From positions 1,178,001-1,242,000 of the forward strand of contig NZ_CP051204.2 in NCBI RefSeq assembly GCF_012516375.2: a DNA stretch of 64,000 bases, given 5' to 3'. Below are positions 53,078 through 62,342 of the stretch, piece after piece. The first letter of the stretch is position 1, and every line of letters starts with the position of its first letter. The notes under the pieces are model-generated. The model made no database searches and was not told where the DNA came from. It saw only the letters and a list, made by a program, of their open reading frames with translations. The position numbers and the translations under genes are program-made. Source of the stretch: Chitinophaga oryzae (lineage in GTDB: Bacteria; Bacteroidota; Bacteroidia; Chitinophagales; Chitinophagaceae).

Positions 53078-54973
53078 ATGATTAAACTAGTTTGGCTGGT
53101 ACCATTTTTACCATTATTAGGGTTCCTGGTGAATGGTTTGGGGCGCAGATTTTTATCCAAGTCCCTGGTAGGATTTATCGGAAGCGGTACTGTACTGGCT
53201 TCCTTTGTGGTGAGCTTATTAGCATTTTTTGAAGTAAAAGCCCCGGGATTTCAGGCGCAGGTGGTACACCTGTTTAACTTCATTTCCGTTGGCAGCCTTC
53301 ATATTCCTTTCGCATTCCAGGTAGATCAACTGAGTGCATTGTTCCTTCTGATCATCACCGGTGTAGGTACCCTCATCCACATTTACTCCACTTCTTACAT
53401 GCATGACGAAAGCGACGAGAGCTTTGCGAGATATTTCGCTTATCTCAACCTCTTCGTGTTTTCCATGCTGATACTGGTGCTCGGCGCTAACTATGTGATG
53501 ATGTTCATCGGGTGGGAAGGCGTTGGTCTCTGTTCCTACCTGCTGATCGGGTTCTGGTTTAAAAACACCAGTTATAATAATGCCGCCAAGAAAGCATTCG
53601 TGATGAACCGCATCGGCGACCTCGGTTTCCTGCTCGGTATCTTCTTCATGATCATGCAGTTTGGTACGGTTACTTTCCCCGACGTATTTGCCAAAGCGGC
53701 GCCGCTGGGCATGAACAACCCCACGCTGGCGGCTATTGCCATGCTGCTGTTTGTAGGCGCTATGGGTAAATCCGCTCAGATACCCCTGTATACCTGGCTG
53801 CCCGACGCGATGGCCGGTCCAACCCCGGTGTCTGCCCTGATCCACGCGGCGACGATGGTGACTGCCGGTATCTACATGATTGCCCGCAGCAACGTAATCT
53901 ATACATTGTCTCCCTCCATCCAGATGGTGGTTGCGGTGATTGGTGTGGCTACCGCCCTGTTTGCCGCTTCTATTGCACTGAAACAAAACGATATTAAAAA
54001 AGTACTGGCTTACTCCACCGTGAGCCAGCTGGGATATATGTTCCTCGCACTGGGCGTAGGCGCTTATTCTGCCGCCGTTTTCCACGTGATGACGCACGCT
54101 TTCTTCAAAGCGCTGCTGTTCCTCGGTTCCGGCTCCGTGATCCATGCGATGGGCGGTGAGCAGGATATCCGTAAAATGGGCGGGCTGAAAAAATACATGC
54201 CTACCACCAACTGGACATTCCTCGTAGGATGCCTGGCCATTGCCGGTATCCCGGGTTTATCCGGTTTCTTCTCCAAAGATGAAATCCTGGCCAGCGCTTA
54301 TGCCCACAACCCCGTACTGTATGCACTGGGACTGCTTGGAGCGCTGATGACCGCTTTCTATATGTTCCGCCTGTACTACATCACTTTCTCCGGAAAGTTC
54401 CGTGGTACCCACGAACAGGAACACCACCTGCACGAAAGCCCTTCCGCGATCACTATCCCGCTGATGATCCTGGCGGTATTGTCCGTGTTCGGCGGTTATG
54501 TGGGCCTGCCGGAGGTATTTGGTAAAAACCTGCTGGCAGAATACCTGTCACCGGTGTTTGCACCATCTGCGCCTTTTGTGACAGAACATCATCTGTCTCA
54601 CAGCACAGAATGGATGCTGATGGGACTGAGCAGCGTGCTGGTGATTGTCTTCATCCTGATTGCCCGTCAGAAATTCGCGGCATATGAAGATACCGGCAAA
54701 GAGAATGCAGGTCTGGCGAAAGTGCTGGAAAACAAATGGTATATCGATGAGCTGTATGATGCCATCATCGTAAAACCGTTGCAGGAGCTTTCCCGTTTCT
54801 TCCGTGACACTGTTGAAAAAGCAGGTATCGATAAACTGGTAAATGGTGTTGGCCGCAGCGTTCAGTGGAGCAGCCAGCAGATCCGCCTTATCCAGAGCGG
54901 GCAGGTAGGCTTCTACATCTTTGCCATGGTGATCGGTATGATCGTATTATTTGTGATCGGATTCTTATTATAA
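53078..54973 (+). CDS. nuoL: NADH-quinone oxidoreductase subunit L
   Basis: A 631-residue antiporter-like proton-pumping subunit at the end of the membrane arm, about 16 helices. Motifs: FIGWEGVGLCSYLLIGFW with the essential Glu, PLYTWLPDAMAGPTPVSALIHAATMVTAGIYMI, and KKVLAYSTVSQLGYMFLALG with its Lys. The C-terminal lateral helix region follows (KVLENKWYIDELYDAIIVKP). Complete. Confidence 0.97.
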   Translation: MIKLVWLVPFLPLLGFLVNGLGRRFLSKSLVGFIGSGTVLASFVVSLLAFFEVKAPGFQAQVVHLFNFISVGSLHIPFAFQVDQLSALFLLIITGVGTLIHIYSTSYMHDESDESFARYFAYLNLFVFSMLILVLGANYVMMFIGWEGVGLCSYLLIGFWFKNTSYNNAAKKAFVMNRIGDLGFLLGIFFMIMQFGTVTFPDVFAKAAPLGMNNPTLAAIAMLLFVGAMGKSAQIPLYTWLPDAMAGPTPVSALIHAATMVTAGIYMIARSNVIYTLSPSIQMVVAVIGVATALFAASIALKQNDIKKVLAYSTVSQLGYMFLALGVGAYSAAVFHVMTHAFFKALLFLGSGSVIHAMGGEQDIRKMGGLKKYMPTTNWTFLVGCLAIAGIPGLSGFFSKDEILASAYAHNPVLYALGLLGALMTAFYMFRLYYITFSGKFRGTHEQEHHLHESPSAITIPLMILAVLSVFGGYVGLPEVFGKNLLAEYLSPVFAPSAPFVTEHHLSHSTEWMLMGLSSVLVIVFILIARQKFAAYEDTGKENAGLAKVLENKWYIDELYDAIIVKPLQELSRFFRDTVEKAGIDKLVNGVGRSVQWSSQQIRLIQSGQVGFYIFAMVIGMIVLFVIGFLL

Positions 54974-55006
54974 ACCAATAGCGGAAGTTACAAGCGCAGA
55001 TAAATT

Positions 55007-56422
55007 ATGTTGACAGTTTTATTAATACTGATTCCTTTCATAGCGGGCCTGATCGCATTCGGCCTGAAGGGGTCCGGGCCAAAGGTGCTGGGCATGATTG
55101 CGTCCCTGGCGTCGGTAGCCACAGCCATCGGAACCGTCTGCACCCTGCAGGCCGATCCGAAGAAACTTTCTTTTGTTACCAATTGGATACCTCAGCTGGG
55201 CAGCCAGTTCAGGGTAGGCCTGGACGGTATGGGCACGATGCTGTGTTTATTGACAGCGATCGCTTTCCTCCTGGTTTTTATCACCATCTATAACCGCGAC
55301 ATCGAGCGGCCTAACAGCTTTTACGGGCTGATGTTGCTCTCACAGGCCGGCCTGGTAGGTGTTTTCACCGCCTTCGACGCCCTGCAGTTTTATGTGTTCT
55401 GGGAACTGGCGCTGATACCGGTATATTTTCTCTGCTCCATGTGGGGCGGCGAAAAACGTATACCCGTTACGTTTAAGTTCTTCGTTTATACTTTCCTTGG
55501 TTCCCTGTTAATGCTGGTAGGTATTATCTACCTGTATTTCCAGACGCCGGACCATTCCTTTAGCTGGACATCCTTCACCAGCCTGCAGCTGAGCATGGGT
55601 GACCAGAAATGGCTGTTCTGGCTGTTCTTCGTGGCATTCGCCATCAAGATGCCGGTGTTCCCGTTCCATACCTGGCAGCCGGACACTTACGAACAATCGC
55701 CTACACCGGTGACGATGATCCTCTCCGGTGTGATGGTGAAAATGGGCCTGTTCGGCGTACTGCGCTGGCTGGTACCCGTGCTGCCGGAAGGCGCTTCCAT
55801 GTGGACAGACGTGGCCATCGTGCTGTCTGTCATCGGTATCATCTATGCTTCCTGCATTGCCATGGTACAGAGCGACCTGAAACGACTGATCGCCTACTCT
55901 TCCATTGCGCATATCGGCCTGATGAGCGCCGCTATTTTTGCACACAATGAACAAGGCACCCAGGGTGTGTTGCTCCAGATGTTCAACCACGGTATCAACA
56001 TTATCGGTTTGTGGATTATCGTGGAAGTGATACAGAACCGCCTGGGAGTCAAGAATATGGACCAGATGGGCGGCATCGCCCGCAAGGCGCCCCGGATGGC
56101 TATCTTCCTCGTGATCATCAGCCTGGCGAACATCGGTTTACCGCTTACCAACGGATTTATCGGTGAATTCCTGATGTTCAGCGGCCTGTTCCAGTATAAC
56201 CACTGGTTCATGGCGTTCGCCGGACTGGGTATCATTCTCGCTGCAGTATATACGTTGAATATGATTCAGAAAGTGATTTTCGGTGAAGGCAATACCCTGA
56301 CAGACACCACTACAGACCTGCAACCCGGTGAAACGGTGGCACTGAGCCTGGTAGTGATCATGATCTTCGTATTGGGTGTTTATCCGCAGCCGATGCTGGA
56401 TCTGGTAAGCAAGGCATTTTAA
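55007..56422 (+). CDS. nuoM: NADH-quinone oxidoreductase subunit M
   Basis: A 471-residue antiporter-like subunit. FYVFWELALIPVYFLCSMWG has the TM5 Glu; FPFHTWQPDTYEQSPTPVTMILSGVMVKMGLFG and KRLIAYSSIAHIGLMSAAIF follow. Somewhat short against about 500 residues in other bacteria but with all helices of the core. Gap of 33 nt after nuoL. Confidence 0.96.
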   Translation: MLTVLLILIPFIAGLIAFGLKGSGPKVLGMIASLASVATAIGTVCTLQADPKKLSFVTNWIPQLGSQFRVGLDGMGTMLCLLTAIAFLLVFITIYNRDIERPNSFYGLMLLSQAGLVGVFTAFDALQFYVFWELALIPVYFLCSMWGGEKRIPVTFKFFVYTFLGSLLMLVGIIYLYFQTPDHSFSWTSFTSLQLSMGDQKWLFWLFFVAFAIKMPVFPFHTWQPDTYEQSPTPVTMILSGVMVKMGLFGVLRWLVPVLPEGASMWTDVAIVLSVIGIIYASCIAMVQSDLKRLIAYSSIAHIGLMSAAIFAHNEQGTQGVLLQMFNHGINIIGLWIIVEVIQNRLGVKNMDQMGGIARKAPRMAIFLVIISLANIGLPLTNGFIGEFLMFSGLFQYNHWFMAFAGLGIILAAVYTLNMIQKVIFGEGNTLTDTTTDLQPGETVALSLVVIMIFVLGVYPQPMLDLVSKAF

Positions 56423-56423
56423 T

Positions 56424-56480
56424 ATTTAGTTATTCTGATATTTAGCCATTTGAAATGACTAAATATCAAAATATCCAAAT
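56424..56480. repeat. Palindromic AT-rich repeat between nuoM and nuoN
   Basis: TGATATTTAGCCATTT (56436-56451) and AAATGACTAAATATCA (56453-56468) are inverted with one mismatch, and the flanks continue the pattern (ATATTTAGTTATTC left, AAAATATCCAAATGA right). Similar to the spacer after lpxB (19973-20007). Confidence 0.6.
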
Positions 56481-56515
56481 GAGAAAATTTTAAACGGGTT
56501 TTGTAACGAAACAAT

Positions 56516-57889
56516 ATGAATGCACTAATTTCTACTGCTTTATCGGGCGTTTTTCTGATGTTTGTCGGTTTATTTGTACGCAATAAGCAGCATATTAAAT
56601 TTTTCGCCATCGCGGCCATCATCATATCATTTATCGCCAACCTGGCACTGTATCCTACAGTGCAGCTGGGCGGCTATATCCAGTTTGGTATGATTGAAGT
56701 ATCAAAGTTCAGTGTGTTGTTTAATGCAGTGGCTTTAGGTGCAACCCTGATATATTTCCTGTTATCGGGGAGTGAGTTTGAAAAAGTAGGTGAGCATGTG
56801 GGAGATTACTTTGCCCTGATCTTCTTTATACTGGCAGGTGTCACGCTGGCCTCCTCCTTCAGCAACCTGCTGATGTTGTTCCTGGCGATCGAGATCATGT
56901 CTATTCCGCAGTATGTGCTGGCAGGGGCCGACCGTAAAAGCCTGAAAAGCAACGAGGCGTCGCTGAAGTACTTCCTGATGGGTTCTTTCTCTACCGGTAT
57001 CCTGCTGATGGGCATCGCCCTGATTTACGGTGCCGCCGGTACCTTCAACATTACCGAGCTGGGACTGGGTGCAGATCCTGTACATCCGCTGGCGCTGTGC
57101 GGTATTATCCTGATGGCTTTTGCCCTCGCTTTCAAAGTGTCTGCGGTACCGTTCCATTTCTGGACGCCCGACGTATACGACGGTTCCCCTACCGTATTCA
57201 CTTCTTTCATGGCCACCGTGGTGAAAGCCGGCGGTTTTGTCGCTTTTCTGCGTATGTTCCATGTGGCTTTCGCCGGTGGCGCTATCAGCCATCACTGGAC
57301 GCTGATCCTGTCCATTATCACCGCTGCCACCCTTATCCTGGGTAACTTCAGCGCGGTGTTCCAGCAGAGCGTAAAACGGATGCTGGCTTACTCAAGTATT
57401 GCACAGGCAGGCTTTATGCTGTTTGCAGTGATTGCGATCAACCAGTTTGCCACGCAGGGCATTATCCTGTATGCCGCTGCCTACAGCCTTGCTACCATCG
57501 GTGTGTTTGCCGTACTGCTGAAACTGAAGGACTATACTTTTGAAGGATTTAACGGCCTTACCCGTAAACAGCCGCTGCTGGCGCTGGCAACGACCATCTT
57601 CCTGTTCTCCCTGGCCGGTATCCCGGTAACAGCGGGTTTCTTTGCCAAATACTTCGTACTGTCTGCCGCTATCCAGCATGGTCATCTCCTCTGGCTGGTG
57701 ATTGTGGGCGTACTGTGTGCCGCGATCAGCGTATACTACTATTTCCGCGTGATCATGGCGATGTATTTCAAACAGGGCGATCCGGAAGTAGAACCGGTTT
57801 CCGGCGGTTTCAAAGTGGCGCTGGTGCTCACCATCATCCTGGTGCTGGCACTGGGCCTGTTCCCCAACCTGCTGATTGGTTGCCTGTAA
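56516..57889 (+). CDS. nuoN: NADH-quinone oxidoreductase subunit N
   Basis: A 457-residue antiporter-like subunit. LMLFLAIEIMSIPQYVLAGAD has the Glu of TM5, FHFWTPDVYDGSPTVFTSFMATVVKAGGFVAFLR the discontinuous helix and Lys, and KRMLAYSSIAQAGFMLFAV the second Lys region. Last gene of the operon; a strong terminator follows at 57918. Confidence 0.96.
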   Translation: MNALISTALSGVFLMFVGLFVRNKQHIKFFAIAAIIISFIANLALYPTVQLGGYIQFGMIEVSKFSVLFNAVALGATLIYFLLSGSEFEKVGEHVGDYFALIFFILAGVTLASSFSNLLMLFLAIEIMSIPQYVLAGADRKSLKSNEASLKYFLMGSFSTGILLMGIALIYGAAGTFNITELGLGADPVHPLALCGIILMAFALAFKVSAVPFHFWTPDVYDGSPTVFTSFMATVVKAGGFVAFLRMFHVAFAGGAISHHWTLILSIITAATLILGNFSAVFQQSVKRMLAYSSIAQAGFMLFAVIAINQFATQGIILYAAAYSLATIGVFAVLLKLKDYTFEGFNGLTRKQPLLALATTIFLFSLAGIPVTAGFFAKYFVLSAAIQHGHLLWLVIVGVLCAAISVYYYFRVIMAMYFKQGDPEVEPVSGGFKVALVLTIILVLALGLFPNLLIGCL

Positions 57890-57917
57890 AAATCGTTACA
57901 AGACAAATTCCTGTATA

Positions 57918-57956
57918 AACAAAGGAAACGGGCAACCGTTTCCTTTGTTATTTTTA
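57918..57956 (+). terminator. Terminator of the nuo operon
   Basis: A perfect 14-bp stem (57918-57931 with 57936-57949) closed by the tetraloop GCAA, a stable GNRA loop, then ATTTTTAG. Confidence 0.9.
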
Positions 57957-58039
57957 GCCCCACGACCGCTCAAACGGCATAGTGCACGTTCCTTCACTTT
58001 TTATTTTGTGCCTGTCTGAACTTCCATTAACTTTATTAC

Positions 58040-59317
58040 ATGCGGTTTTTAGATATATTTTCCCTTGCTTATCGTTCCGTGAGCGGCAACAGGCTGCGCA
58101 CCGGTCTTACTGTTTCTATTATTGCTGTGGGTATCACGGTACTGGTGGGCATCCTGACCGCCATCGACAGCATGAAAAACAGTATTTACTCCAGCTTCGC
58201 CAGTATGGGGGCCAACAGCTTTTCCCTGAGAAACCGCGATATGCAGGTGCATATCGGGAATGACGGTGATAAGGCCTCCAAGGGAAATAAAAACATCAAA
58301 AAGGTCAGGAAGTCCATCAGCAATAAACCCATCTCTTACCAGGAAGCGGTACAGTTTAAAGACCGGTACCATTTCCCTGCCACGGTGAGCATTAATTTCA
58401 GGGCCAGTGGCATCGCTACCGTATATAAAGACGACAAGAAGACCAACCCCAACGTGACGGTTATCGGCGGTGACGAGAACTATCTCGATATCTCCAGCTA
58501 TACCATTCGCGACGGCCGCAATTTTAACGCACTGGACGTGTCGTCCGGGCGTAACGTGGCTATCCTGGGTAAGGACGTGGCGGAGAAGCTGTTTGGCCGC
58601 AAAATGAAGAATGTGGTGAACAATACCATCCGTGTGGGAGATGTGCGTTACCGCGTGATAGGCGTGCTGGAAAGCAAAGGCAGCAGTAACCTGATGAGTG
58701 CGGACAATGTGGTGATTACTACGGTCAACAACACACGAAGAATTTTCAACCGGCCCAATGCTTCCTATCAGATAGGCGTGTCGGTAAAAGATATTAAGCA
58801 GATGGAAGCCGCACAGGGAGAGGCCATTGGCACCTTCCGGGTAGTACGGCAGCTGGCGCTGAACGATGAAGATAACTTTACGCTCAGCAAGAGCGACAGT
58901 ATCGCAGAGATGTTGTTCCAGAGTTTGGGCACGGTGAACCTGTTCGCCGTGGCTATTGCCGCTATCACCCTTTTCGGTTCCGCTATCGGGCTGATGAACA
59001 TCATGCTGGTGTCTGTGGCTGAAAGGACCCGTGAAATAGGCGTTACCAAGGCTTTGGGCGCGACCAGCAAAACTATCCGCAAACAATTCCTTTACGAAGC
59101 CATCATCATCAGCACCATGGGAGGGCTCTTCGGCGCCCTGGCGGGCATGTTGCTCGGCAACATCGTGTCTATATTACTGAAATCTTCTTTTGTGGTACCC
59201 TGGGCGTGGATTTTAACCGGCGTTGGCCTCTGTGCTGCTGTAGGACTGGTTTCCGGTATATATCCTGCCTACAAGGCCTCTAAACTGGACCCTATCATCG
59301 CTTTGCGTTACGAGTAG
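58040..59317 (+). CDS. MacB/FtsX-type ABC transporter permease
   Basis: A 425-residue membrane protein. TM1 at about residues 19-40 (GLTVSIIAVGITVLVGIL), a large extracytoplasmic MacB-like domain (about 45-290), then three helices (FAVAIAAITLFGSAIGLMNI, STMGGLFGALAGMLLGNIV and a last one) with the signature VSVAERTREIGVTKALGAT and the end YPAYKASKLDPIIALRYE. Such permeases export peptides or lipids, or transmit force; each needs an ATPase, and none is adjacent. It stands between the nuo terminator and the permease cassette, with 49 nt to the latter. Confidence 0.93.
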   Translation: MRFLDIFSLAYRSVSGNRLRTGLTVSIIAVGITVLVGILTAIDSMKNSIYSSFASMGANSFSLRNRDMQVHIGNDGDKASKGNKNIKKVRKSISNKPISYQEAVQFKDRYHFPATVSINFRASGIATVYKDDKKTNPNVTVIGGDENYLDISSYTIRDGRNFNALDVSSGRNVAILGKDVAEKLFGRKMKNVVNNTIRVGDVRYRVIGVLESKGSSNLMSADNVVITTVNNTRRIFNRPNASYQIGVSVKDIKQMEAAQGEAIGTFRVVRQLALNDEDNFTLSKSDSIAEMLFQSLGTVNLFAVAIAAITLFGSAIGLMNIMLVSVAERTREIGVTKALGATSKTIRKQFLYEAIIISTMGGLFGALAGMLLGNIVSILLKSSFVVPWAWILTGVGLCAAVGLVSGIYPAYKASKLDPIIALRYE

Positions 59318-59366
59318 AATTCCCGGAATCAATTTGTTATCTTGTTCTTTCCAAAAGAAAGAGCAT

Positions 59367-60680
59367 ATGCCTTTATTGATCGTTATTGTTGCTATTCTCC
59401 TATTGGTGGTACTGGTTACCTGGTGTAAGATAAATACCTTCCTGTCTTTTCTCATTGTTTCCCTGCTCATGGGCCTCGCCCTGCGCATGGACATAGGAGC
59501 CATTACCCAATCTATACAGACCGGTATCGGCAAAACCCTGGGTTCGCTGATCGTGGTCATTGTTTTCGGCGCCATGCTGGGTAAGCTGGTGGCCGAAAGC
59601 GGCGCTGCGCAACGGATCGCAGGTGGACTGATGCGTTTGCTGGGCCCGCGTTACATCCAGTGGTCGCTGATGCTGACCGGCTTTATTGTGGGCATACCGC
59701 TGTTTTACAACATCGGGTTTGTACTGATGGTACCGCTGATCTTTACAGTCGCTGCGCAAACCCGTTTACCAACGGTGTACCTGGGCATCCCTATGCTGGC
59801 AGCGCTGTCAGTTACCCATGGTTACCTGCCGCCGCATCCATCGCCTACTGCGCTGGTGCAGCAATATCATGCCAGCATGGGCCTTACGCTGCTCTATGGT
59901 ATTTTGCTGGCTGTACCGGCTATTGTTCTGGCCGGACCGGTATTTTCCCGGTACCTGAAGCGGTATACCAGCGAACCGGGGAAGATGTTTGTGGCGCCGC
60001 CCCTGCCGGAAGCGGAGCTGCCGGGCATGTTCGCGAGCCTGCTGGCCGCCATGCTGCCGGTGCTGTTGCTGGCAGTGACGGCGTTGCTGAAGTTGTGGCT
60101 GCCTGCAGGGGAATTGCCATATAAGATCATCACCTGGCTGGGAGACCCGCTGATCGTGATGTTGCTGGCGGTATTAAACGGGATGTACCTGCTGGGTACC
60201 CGCCGTGGCATGCCGTCCAAAAAACTGCTGGGCCTGATGGATGATGCCGTGAAAGATGTAGCCGTGATCATCCTCATTATCGGCGGCTCCGGCGCGCTCA
60301 CACAGCTGTTGCATGACAGCAAGGTGAGCGATTATATCGCTGAGACGCTGCGGAACATGCATATGCATCCGCTATTACTGGCGTGGGGCATTGCTGCCAT
60401 TATCCGCGTCTGTATCGGTTCGGCCACGGTAGCGGGACTAACAACTGCAGGCATCGTAGCGCCGCTGATCGCCAGTTCGGGCGTAAACCCCAACCTGATG
60501 GTGCTGGCTACCGGCGCCGGCAGCCTGATGTTCTCGCATGTCAACGACGCCGGGTTCTGGATGTTCAAAGAATACTTTAACTTGTCAGTGAAAGATACTA
60601 TCAAAACATGGTCAGTAATGGAAACCATCGTTTCGGTAACAGGACTTATCGGTAGTTTGTTGCTGAGCATGATTGTCTAA
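59367..60680 (+). CDS. GntP-family permease (DsdX-like candidate)
   Basis: A 437-residue transporter with about 12 helices, of the GntP (gluconate:H+ symporter) family, which also includes E. coli DsdX, a D-serine permease. Conserved regions: KTLGSLIVVIVFGAMLGKLVAESGAAQRIA, FIVGIPLFYNIGFVLMVPL, VTHGYLPPHPSPTALVQQYHA and the C-terminal IRVCIGSATVAGLTTAGIVAP with MFSHVNDAGFWMFKEY. ATG 59367 (MPLLIVIVAIL) is chosen; a TTG 33 nt upstream would add residues before TM1. The RidA and D-serine-type enzyme genes follow within 20 and 11 nt, which suggests a D-amino acid substrate. Confidence 0.92.
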   Translation: MPLLIVIVAILLLVVLVTWCKINTFLSFLIVSLLMGLALRMDIGAITQSIQTGIGKTLGSLIVVIVFGAMLGKLVAESGAAQRIAGGLMRLLGPRYIQWSLMLTGFIVGIPLFYNIGFVLMVPLIFTVAAQTRLPTVYLGIPMLAALSVTHGYLPPHPSPTALVQQYHASMGLTLLYGILLAVPAIVLAGPVFSRYLKRYTSEPGKMFVAPPLPEAELPGMFASLLAAMLPVLLLAVTALLKLWLPAGELPYKIITWLGDPLIVMLLAVLNGMYLLGTRRGMPSKKLLGLMDDAVKDVAVIILIIGGSGALTQLLHDSKVSDYIAETLRNMHMHPLLLAWGIAAIIRVCIGSATVAGLTTAGIVAPLIASSGVNPNLMVLATGAGSLMFSHVNDAGFWMFKEYFNLSVKDTIKTWSVMETIVSVTGLIGSLLLSMIV

Positions 60681-60699
60681 CGTAAACCATTAAACGAAA

Positions 60700-61161
60700 A
60701 TGACACCAACGGAGAATTTCACGGCACTGGGCCTCACGCTGCCACCGGCGCCTGCGCCGCTGGGCGTGTACAAGCCACTGCTGACAGACGGAAAACATGT
60801 GTACGTTTCGGGGCATGGTACCGTGCAGGACGACGGCAGCCTCATCATAGGCCGCATCGGCAGAGACCTGACACCCGAAGAAGGCAAACTGGCCGCACGG
60901 CAGGTGGGACTGGCCATCCTGTCTACCCTGGTAACGAACCTGGGTAGCCTGGACAAGATCAAGAGAGTCATCAAAGTACTGGGAATGGTCAACTGCGTAC
61001 CGGAGTTTGAACGGCACCCATACATCATCAACGGCTGCAGCGAATTGTTTGCAGCGGTATGGGGACAGGAGAACGGCGTAGGCGTGCGCAGCGCCGTTGG
61101 TTTCGGTTCGCTGCCGGACAATATCCCGGTAGAAATAGAAGCATTGTTCGAATTGCATTAA
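60700..61161 (+). CDS. RidA-family (YjgF/YER057c) protein
   Basis: A 153-residue Rid protein. The fold's conserved end GVGVRSAVGFGSLPDNIPVEIEALFEL contains the arginine (VRSAV) that in true RidA activates water to hydrolyse 2-aminoacrylate and other imines, and the paired Glu. Size and sequence fit the longer, COG0251-type members. Between a GntP-type permease and a D-serine-type PLP enzyme its likely job is to clear reactive enamine released by the latter. It starts 19 nt after the permease and ends 11 nt before the next gene. Confidence 0.92.
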   Translation: MTPTENFTALGLTLPPAPAPLGVYKPLLTDGKHVYVSGHGTVQDDGSLIIGRIGRDLTPEEGKLAARQVGLAILSTLVTNLGSLDKIKRVIKVLGMVNCVPEFERHPYIINGCSELFAAVWGQENGVGVRSAVGFGSLPDNIPVEIEALFELH

Positions 61162-61172
61162 TGATATAACCT

Positions 61173-62273
61173 ATGGAATGGTATCAACTTAAAACACCGG
61201 AACAGGTGGACTCTCCGGCGCTGCTGGTGTATAAAGAGAGGATCAGGGAAAACATCAGCCTGCTAAAAACGATGATCGATGATGTACAACGGTTACGCCC
61301 ACACGTAAAAACAAGTAAGATAGCAGAAGTGGTACAGATGATGCAGTCGGCCGGTATACAGAAATATAAATGCGCCACCATCGCGGAAGCAGAAATGCTG
61401 GGCATGGTAAAAGCCCGGGACGTATTGCTGGCTTATCAGCCGGTAGGACCCAAAGCGGTACGCCTGCTGGAGCTGGTGCAACAATATCCCGATACGGATT
61501 TCGCCTGCCTGTTGGATAACAAGGCTGCCGCCGAAGCGATCAGCAGCCTGTTTGCCGCGGCGGGAAAACAACTGCGGGTATATCTCGATCTGAACGTAGG
61601 CATGAACCGTACCGGCATTAAGCCCGAAGGAGCGCTGGATTTGTATCAGCACCTGCATATGCTGCCGGGTATACAGCCGGTAGGCATACACGTTTATGAC
61701 GGACATCTGCATGATACGGACATGGCTACACGAAAAAAACGTTGTGACGAAGCATATGGACCCGTGCCGGTATTACAGCATGCTATTGTAGCCTGCGGGC
61801 TGCCGGAGCCGGTGATCGTAGCCGGTGGTTCTCCTACCTTTCCCATACATGCTGCCAGGCCGGTGATAGAATGCAGTCCGGGGACTTTCGTTTTCTGGGA
61901 CTGGGGCTATGGTAAAAATCTGCCGGAGCAGCCCTTTCAATGGGCGGCGCTGGTATTGTCAAGGGTTGTTTCAGTTATTGACGGACAGCTGTTGTGCCTT
62001 GACCTGGGACATAAATCGGTGGCAGCCGAAAACCCGCAGCCACGGGTGCATTTTATCAATGCGCCGGAGGCGCAGCCGGTATCCCAGAGCGAAGAACACC
62101 TGGTGCTGAAAGTGGCAGATACGGCCGCTTATCCCGTGGGCACGGAGTTCTACGGCGTGCCGTTACATATTTGCCCTACGGTGGCGCTATATGAACGTGC
62201 CTATGTGGTGGAAGACCATGCGTGTACAGGCACGTGGAAAGTGATCGCCAGGGACAGGATGATTGCACATTAA
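61173..62273 (+). CDS. DSD1-type PLP enzyme: D-serine dehydratase or D-threonine aldolase
   Basis: A 366-residue fold-type III PLP enzyme (alanine-racemase-like N-terminal barrel). The PLP lysine is in LRPHVKTSKIAEVVQ (about residue 49). LDLNVGMNRTGI and GIHVYDGHLHD line the active site; VAGGSPTFP binds the phosphate. The metal site near the C-terminus is HICPTVALYE: His-x-Cys, as I recall for eukaryotic D-serine dehydratase (zinc), whereas D-threonine aldolase has His-x-Asp. So D-serine dehydration to pyruvate and ammonia is favoured, not proven. Third gene of the permease-RidA-DSD cassette. Confidence 0.88.
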   Translation: MEWYQLKTPEQVDSPALLVYKERIRENISLLKTMIDDVQRLRPHVKTSKIAEVVQMMQSAGIQKYKCATIAEAEMLGMVKARDVLLAYQPVGPKAVRLLELVQQYPDTDFACLLDNKAAAEAISSLFAAAGKQLRVYLDLNVGMNRTGIKPEGALDLYQHLHMLPGIQPVGIHVYDGHLHDTDMATRKKRCDEAYGPVPVLQHAIVACGLPEPVIVAGGSPTFPIHAARPVIECSPGTFVFWDWGYGKNLPEQPFQWAALVLSRVVSVIDGQLLCLDLGHKSVAAENPQPRVHFINAPEAQPVSQSEEHLVLKVADTAAYPVGTEFYGVPLHICPTVALYERAYVVEDHACTGTWKVIARDRMIAH

Positions 62274-62284
62274 CATTATGAAAG

Positions 62285-62332
62285 ACAATAAAAAAGTCCG
62301 TCAATTAGCTATTGACGGACTTTTTTTATTGT
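62285..62332. terminator. Bidirectional terminator between convergent genes
   Basis: ACAATAAAAAAGTCCGTCAAT (62285-62305, given in part) pairs with 62311-62332, one bulged T, loop TAGCT. A-rich on one side, T7 on the other. Confidence 0.9.
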
Positions 62333-62342
62333 TACAACAATA

